Shown here: in pieces, positions 60,034-64,000 of the stretch
Numbering within the stretch: position 1 is the stretch's first letter
Layout of the letters: each line of letters opens with the position of its first letter
Assembly (NCBI RefSeq): GCF_026427355.1
Contig: NZ_CP102667.1
Location: 1 to 64,000, forward strand
Source: Sphingobium sp. JS3065
GTDB taxonomy: Bacteria; Pseudomonadota; Alphaproteobacteria; Sphingomonadales; Sphingomonadaceae
Direction of reading: 5' to 3'
Length of the DNA stretch: 64,000 nucleotides
Notes under the pieces: model-generated
What the model was told of the DNA's origin: nothing
Database searches by the model: none
What the model saw: only the letters and a program-made list of their open reading frames with translations
Program-made: the position numbers and the translations under genes

Positions 60034-60915
60034 ATGCAGATGGACGTCGAAGCACGCGCACGTCAGATCGTAGCGGATATGGGCGGCCACTGGCGCGGCT
60101 CATATGGCATGGTTTGCTGTCCAGCCCACAACGACCGCAATCCGTCGCTCCAAGTCACCCCCGGCAAGAAGGCCGTCCTATTCAAATGTTGGGCCGGTTG
60201 CAGTCAGGAAGCCGTCTGGTCCGCGCTCAACAGCCGCAAAATCAATCGCCACACGAGCGGTGAAACGGTCGATCGCGCGCCCGAACCCTCGCGCCGGAAG
60301 CTCGCCCTCCAACTATGGGATTCCGCCGTGCCGATCGCAGGCACCGCGGCTGAACGCTATCTGCGTTCGCGCGCAATCGACCCGACCGGCCTCAAGCTCC
60401 GCTTCGCTCCGCGCTGCATCGTTGGTCCGCCCGACGCCCGCGAAGAGCATCCTGCCCTTCTCGTGCCGTTCGAGGCCGACGAAGGCATAATCGCCGTGCA
60501 GCGGATCTTGCTCGATCCAGCAACCGGCGAGAAACGCTACCATGCGGCGCTGCGCGAGGCGAAATTGACGCTCGGCCTGGTCCGACACGCCGCCATGCGG
60601 ATCGGCGGCCAGCCAACCGGCGATGTTCTGCGCCTCGCGGAAGGCTTCGAGGAAGCCGTTTCCGTCACCCAGCTTAGTGACGGGAAATTCAAGGTGTGGG
60701 GCGCTGGCGGCATTCGCCGCTATGGCCTGATCGCGATCCCCGAACGCATCCGCAAAATCGTCATCTACTCGCAACACGGCCAGGAAGCCGCACAGGCCAT
60801 AGAGGACGCGCGCGACCACCTCACTGCCAACGACCGCGAACTGAAAATCATCCTCCCGCCAGCCCCGGCGCCGATGGACTGGAACGACATTCTTCAGGAG
60901 AGAGCCAGGTGCTGA
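60034..60915 (+). CDS. Primase-like protein with CHC2 zinc finger and Toprim domain
   Basis: The 293-residue protein has an N-terminal CHC2-type zinc finger (Cys-Cys-P-A-H near 25-29 and FKCWAGCSQEAVW near 52-64). A Toprim-like region follows at about 190-280, including LRLAEGFEEAVSV and the acidic KIVIYSQHGQEAAQAI block. Plasmid and phage proteins of this design make primers. Open reading starts earlier at 59989, but the ATG at 60034 fits better. Its stop overlaps the nuclease start. A full primase core is not evident, so activity is uncertain. Confidence 0.75.
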   Translation: MQMDVEARARQIVADMGGHWRGSYGMVCCPAHNDRNPSLQVTPGKKAVLFKCWAGCSQEAVWSALNSRKINRHTSGETVDRAPEPSRRKLALQLWDSAVPIAGTAAERYLRSRAIDPTGLKLRFAPRCIVGPPDAREEHPALLVPFEADEGIIAVQRILLDPATGEKRYHAALREAKLTLGLVRHAAMRIGGQPTGDVLRLAEGFEEAVSVTQLSDGKFKVWGAGGIRRYGLIAIPERIRKIVIYSQHGQEAAQAIEDARDHLTANDRELKIILPPAPAPMDWNDILQERARC

Positions 60916-61499
60916 TCCGAGGTTTCAAAAAATGGCCGCGAAATCAGCAAATCGCGTTGCCCATTCTCTCTGTTTTCGCGTTCGGCGCGCTGTTCAATCA
61001 GATGCAGGCGAGGAATAGCGAGCCGGTTTCAATCCATGTCGAGAACCCGCGCATTATCGACGGCGATACGCTCGAAACGCTCGATAAAAAGCGGGTGCGG
61101 TTGTCGGGAATTGATGCGCCGGATGAGGACGGCAAGGGCAATGTGCCCAAGATCGCAGCGCAGCTCTATTTGGAAGAGCTGGTGAAGCAAAATGGCGGCA
61201 TGGATTGCACGAGCGATTTTCAGGACGAAAAGTTGACGATCGAGCCGATATGCAACACGCGGCGGACGAGCTGGGGCCGGTCTAACCTGTCGTGCCGGTT
61301 TCGGTCGAATGGGGCATCTGTTTCGGCAACGATGGTGCGCCATGGATATGCCGTTGATTACAGGCAACATTCAGGGCTGGCCTATGCCCGTTTCATGAAA
61401 GACGCTGCCGATGAGCGACGAGGCCTTTGGGGTGTCGATTACGAGGCGATGAGGAATCTGGCGATCGAGAGGGGCCAGCTGCCGAACAAGTGCAAATGA
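60909..61499 (+). CDS. Staphylococcal-nuclease-like (thermonuclease) protein
   Basis: The 196-residue protein has an N-terminal hydrophobic segment (about 11-28, QIALPILSVFAFGALFN) that may anchor or export it. An SNase domain follows with RIIDGDTLET, KRVRLSGIDAPDEDG and DERRGLWGVDYE, the usual catalytic blocks. SNases cut DNA or RNA with calcium. The GTG at 60909 overlaps the primase-like gene by seven bases, so they are co-translated. It may act in the periplasm or at the membrane during DNA entry, which is a guess. Confidence 0.8.
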   Translation: MLIRGFKKWPRNQQIALPILSVFAFGALFNQMQARNSEPVSIHVENPRIIDGDTLETLDKKRVRLSGIDAPDEDGKGNVPKIAAQLYLEELVKQNGGMDCTSDFQDEKLTIEPICNTRRTSWGRSNLSCRFRSNGASVSATMVRHGYAVDYRQHSGLAYARFMKDAADERRGLWGVDYEAMRNLAIERGQLPNKCK

Positions 61500-61615
61500 T
61501 CGGAGCCGGGAACCTGCCCTATTCCACCACACGGCTGCGCCGCGCGGCTCCACGGAGCCAGCAAAGCCGTCTCCGCCCATTCGGGTGACGGTCAGGGCTA
61601 TAAGGGAAGATCAGC

Positions 61616-61936
61616 ATGAATGATGCGACGCGAACGACGATGCAGGCCGCGCCCAGGCACAGTGCATCGCCGCGCATCGAGGCAATCGCGGCATGGCTGA
61701 TCGCCGCGCTCATTCTCGCAGGCGGCGGGATCGTCGCACGCCTGATTGTCGATTATCCGCAGTTCCTGCCGAACAGCTATATCGGCTTCCTGATCTACCG
61801 GGCCGGTCCCGCCGCCACCTTGCTATGGGCCTGCGCCGGCGCGACCATCACCGTCAGTGCAGCGCCGAGGCGTCCCGTTCTCCTGATCGCTCTGGTTAGC
61901 TCGATCGCCGCGTGCTTCGCGCTCTCCGGGCTTTGA
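61616..61936 (+). CDS. Small membrane protein of unknown function
   Basis: I do not recognise a family. The 106 residues include three likely membrane segments at about 22-46, 53-76 and 84-104. The ATG at 61616 has GGGAAG about 10 bases upstream. It follows the nuclease gene after 116 bp and precedes another small gene; nothing more can be said of its role. Confidence 0.6.
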   Translation: MNDATRTTMQAAPRHSASPRIEAIAAWLIAALILAGGGIVARLIVDYPQFLPNSYIGFLIYRAGPAATLLWACAGATITVSAAPRRPVLLIALVSSIAACFALSGL

Positions 61937-62023
61937 TCTCTAACCCCATGCCTTGCGTTGATAATTCAGGCATTAACCCTGGAACACCACCATCCATTAT
62001 CCAATCAGGCTCACAGCGTTTTC

Positions 62024-62212
62024 ATGAGCAGGTCCCCTCACGATTATCATAGACGCTTGCGGGCGGTTGATGAGCGCGCCGCAGCTCTCCGCGCTGAATC
62101 AGAACGCTGGCAAGCCTTCTGGAATGAAGCTGGCGGAGATCAGATCGATCCTCCCATTGTCGCAAAGCCCCCACGCCGCCGCTGGTTCTCCTTCTTAAAG
62201 CGACCGCAATAG
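62024..62212 (+). CDS. Hypothetical protein, 62 residues
   Basis: I do not recognise a family. The product is a small, basic, Arg-rich helical protein (HRRLRAVDERAAALRAESER) with a Trp- and Phe-rich end (RRRWFSFLKRPQ). The frame opens at 61958, but the ATG at 62024 is as likely. It may be a small DNA- or membrane-associated protein. Confidence 0.45.
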   Translation: MSRSPHDYHRRLRAVDERAAALRAESERWQAFWNEAGGDQIDPPIVAKPPRRRWFSFLKRPQ

Positions 62213-62486
62213 TTTGAGCGGCCCAGGGCCGCGCTCCGTCAGTGGTGGCAGCTGCCACCGGGGGAACACCAAGGGCACCCGCCCTTTCGTTCCCGAAGCA
62301 TAATCGACAGGACCGGGTTGCCCGACAAGTTCGGCCAGTTCCGGCGCGCTCGCGCGCGCCGGGGCCTCCCTAGTCGCGCCGCCCGCACCACTCCCATCGA
62401 TTTTGCTCCCCCCTCCCCATCCCGCGCTTCGCCAGCGGGTCAGAGCCGCAGGCCGCAGGCAGCGGCTTCGCCTAAAGGAGTGAAAA
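62213..62486. other. Gap with palindrome ahead of the second ParB-family gene
   Basis: No gene is evident in these 274 bases. They contain palindrome copy 7 (62244-62259) and, just before the next start, AAAGGAG (62474-62480) as a ribosome binding site. The copy lies about 230 bp upstream of that ParB-family gene. Confidence 0.5.
62244..62259. repeat. Plasmid palindrome, copy 7 (16 bp perfect)
   Basis: GGTGGCAGCTGCCACC is a perfect 16-bp palindrome upstream of the second ParB-family gene. It is one of the five intergenic copies. Confidence 0.9.
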
Positions 62487-64000
62487 ATGACCATCCAGAC
62501 CATCCAACTGAACAAGCTGGCGCTTTCCGACCTCAACGTGCGGAAGGTGAAGCCCAAGGAAATCGAAGCCCTCGCCGCCGACATTCAGGCGCGGGGCGTG
62601 CTGCAAAACCTGATCGGCTATGATGAAGACGGCAAAATCAGGATTTGCGCCGGAGGGCGGCGCTACCGGGCCTTGAAGCTGTTGCAGAAGGCAAAGGCCA
62701 TCCCCGGCACTTTCGAGGTTCCCGTTGAAATCCGCAGCAAGGACGAGGCGCTGGAAATCTCGCTTGCCGAGAACGCGCAGCGCGAGGACATGCACCCCGC
62801 CGATGCCATCGCAGCCTATCGGGCGATCATCGACAGCGGCAAGGACGTTGACGATGTTGCAGCATCGTTCGGCGTCTCCCCGGCCTATGTCCGCCGCGTG
62901 TTGAAGCTGGCGGCGCTGCACCCGACCATTCTCAAAGCCTTCCAGAAAGACGAAATCGGCATGGGCGCGGCGCAGGCTTTCGCGCTGACCGACGATCAGG
63001 ACCGCCAGCTTGAGGTTTTCAAGCGCACCGGCGACAACGCCCACCAAATCCGCGCCATGCTCACCCAGGAGAAGGTTGCCGATACCGACAAGCATTTTCG
63101 CATTGTAGGCGAGGAAGCCTATTGCGCCGCAGGCGGCACCTTCACCACCGATCTTTTCGGAGAACGTCGCTATTGCGATGATGCGGGCCTTGTCATGGAC
63201 CTTGTGCAAGATCGGCTCGACGCCATCGCCAAGGCGGCGCGCGAAGATGGCTGGCGCGATGCAGAAGGGCAGCTCTACCGGCCTGATTCCTACTGGATGC
63301 GCGGCCATCTGGAACCCGCTGGCGAGCGCGATCCGACCGAGGAAGAAACCGCGCAGCTGGTCGAGATCGAGGCGGCAATCGCCAAGCGGGAAAGCGAGGT
63401 GGACGAGGACGATCACGACTATGACGACGAGTTGCGCGCCCTGACCCGCAAACAGGACGCTATCGTATCGGCTTGCCGCGTTTTCACCGCCGAGCAGAAG
63501 GCCGAGCACTCGCTTATCGTCTTCATCGGCCATGACGGTATCGAACAGGTCGCGTTCACCCGCACCGCCAAGGGCACCGCCGCCGATGGCCCCAAGCCTC
63601 CTCGCCCCGACTACTCGCAGAAAGTCATGGATCAGCTGGGCGGCATCCGCACGATGGCGGTTCGGGAAGCCCTTGCCAGCGACCCGGAGCTGGCGCTGGA
63701 CGTGCTCTTAACGGGCCTCTTGGGGCAGGTTCGCGGCAACGCTTATTCGTGGCAACAAGCCGCCGAAATCACCGCCGAGAAGAACCGCTTCCATGTTGAC
63801 GATGCGGTCATGGGCCATTCCACGATTGCCGACATTGACGAGATCGCAAGGGCCGATCTTGACCGCTTGGCCGAAACACCCACGCTGGACGACATGCGCC
63901 AGATGGACAGCGAAGCGAAATTGCGGCTGCTGGCCTACTGCGTTGCCTCGCAGATCACGAGCCTTTCGTTCCACAGCGACCGCGACCGCCAGCTGGCGCA
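62487..64000 (+). CDS. ParB-family nuclease/DNA-binding protein, 3' end beyond the window
   Basis: The first 504 residues of an open frame that continues past the window are seen. It has a ParB N-terminal domain (about 5-110; KLALSDLNVRK, GRRYRALKLLQ and LAENAQREDMHPADAI) and a helix-turn-helix (DVAASFGVSPAYVRRVLKLAAL, near 125-145). A long acidic, coiled-coil-like middle then follows (DEDDHDYDDELRAL). It is much larger than the parB at 2909, as in plasmid ParB-like proteins of unknown exact role found in alphaproteobacteria. ATG with AAAGGAG. Confidence 0.85.
   Translation, partial: MTIQTIQLNKLALSDLNVRKVKPKEIEALAADIQARGVLQNLIGYDEDGKIRICAGGRRYRALKLLQKAKAIPGTFEVPVEIRSKDEALEISLAENAQREDMHPADAIAAYRAIIDSGKDVDDVAASFGVSPAYVRRVLKLAALHPTILKAFQKDEIGMGAAQAFALTDDQDRQLEVFKRTGDNAHQIRAMLTQEKVADTDKHFRIVGEEAYCAAGGTFTTDLFGERRYCDDAGLVMDLVQDRLDAIAKAAREDGWRDAEGQLYRPDSYWMRGHLEPAGERDPTEEETAQLVEIEAAIAKRESEVDEDDHDYDDELRALTRKQDAIVSACRVFTAEQKAEHSLIVFIGHDGIEQVAFTRTAKGTAADGPKPPRPDYSQKVMDQLGGIRTMAVREALASDPELALDVLLTGLLGQVRGNAYSWQQAAEITAEKNRFHVDDAVMGHSTIADIDEIARADLDRLAETPTLDDMRQMDSEAKLRLLAYCVASQITSLSFHSDRDRQLA

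Noticed and set aside
62472..63533. Minus-strand open frame of 353 codons
   Set aside because: It is opposite the ParB-family gene that starts at 62487 with a good ribosome binding site and family motifs.
1..64000. CRISPR arrays, tRNA and rRNA genes
   Set aside because: No regularly spaced short repeats and no cloverleaf or rRNA sequence were seen on reading the window.

Overview
The window reads as part of a conjugative plasmid of an alphaproteobacterium, most likely a sphingomonad. This is an inference from gene style, GC-rich backbone codon use and the alphaproteobacterial look of the outer transposase. The backbone lies at 1-6097 and 44301-64000. The left backbone holds a serine recombinase, ssb, a small HTH regulator, a ParA/KorB-like ParB pair, an inverted repeat that could be an oriT, a MobC-like protein and a relaxase. 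The right backbone holds, on the minus strand, a complete VirB1-VirB11/VirD4 mating apparatus with a TrbM-like protein, an EexN-like lipoprotein and an LPD7-type protein. After it come a ribbon-helix-helix regulator between two matching palindromes, a putative replication protein, a primase-like protein, a nuclease and a second, larger ParB-family protein that runs off the window.

Between these halves sits one large Tn3-family transposon, 6098-44300 (38,203 bp). It has near-identical 48-bp terminal inverted repeats (41/48) and an exact 5-bp target duplication, TATCC, at 6093-6097 and 44301-44305. Its tnpA is at the left end and a tnpR at the right end, both reading outward, so about 34.5 kb of cargo lies between two genes that were probably once neighbours. 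The insertion cut the last 31 codons off a backbone membrane-protein gene; that tail still lies on the far side at 5997-6092.

The cargo is nested. First comes a mercury module: merR divergent from merT-merP-merA, with a classic 19-bp-spacer promoter. Then come a second tnpR-tnpA pair with tnpA cut short, a complete 3,204-bp IS1071, and a nagY-like chemoreceptor gene split by an IS21-family element with an 8-bp target duplication. Next is the naphthalene operon nagR / nagAa-G-H-Ab-Ac-Ad-B-F-C-Q-E-D-J-I-K-L, in the gene order known from Ralstonia sp. U2. A further complete Tn3-family unit (38274-42239) and several transposon remnants follow. The operon encodes naphthalene to salicylate (NagAaAbAcAd, B, C, D, E, F), salicylate to gentisate (NagGH with NagAa/NagAb as electron donors) and gentisate to pyruvate and fumarate (NagI, NagL, NagK). 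nagB and nagQ each carry a one-base frameshift, so the pathway may be impaired unless these are sequencing errors. IS1071 and the nag operon point to a betaproteobacterial (Comamonadaceae-like) source for the cargo.

The most unusual backbone feature is a recurring palindrome, GGTGGCAGCTGCCACC and close variants. It occurs seven times, only in the backbone and never as a full site in the 38-kb insertion. Five copies are intergenic; two lie in frame in linkers of ParB and VirB10, where both encode Val-Ala-Ala-Ala-Thr. It may be the operator or centromere site of one of the ParB-family proteins, or a small palindromic element that spreads. Other points of note are a pair of TAAGCGTG-type palindromes flanking the ribbon-helix-helix gene, a 53-bp duplication joining the 3' ends of virB5 and the eexN-like gene, a base-composition break inside nagAb, and unusual active-site residues (His258, Val350) in NagAc.
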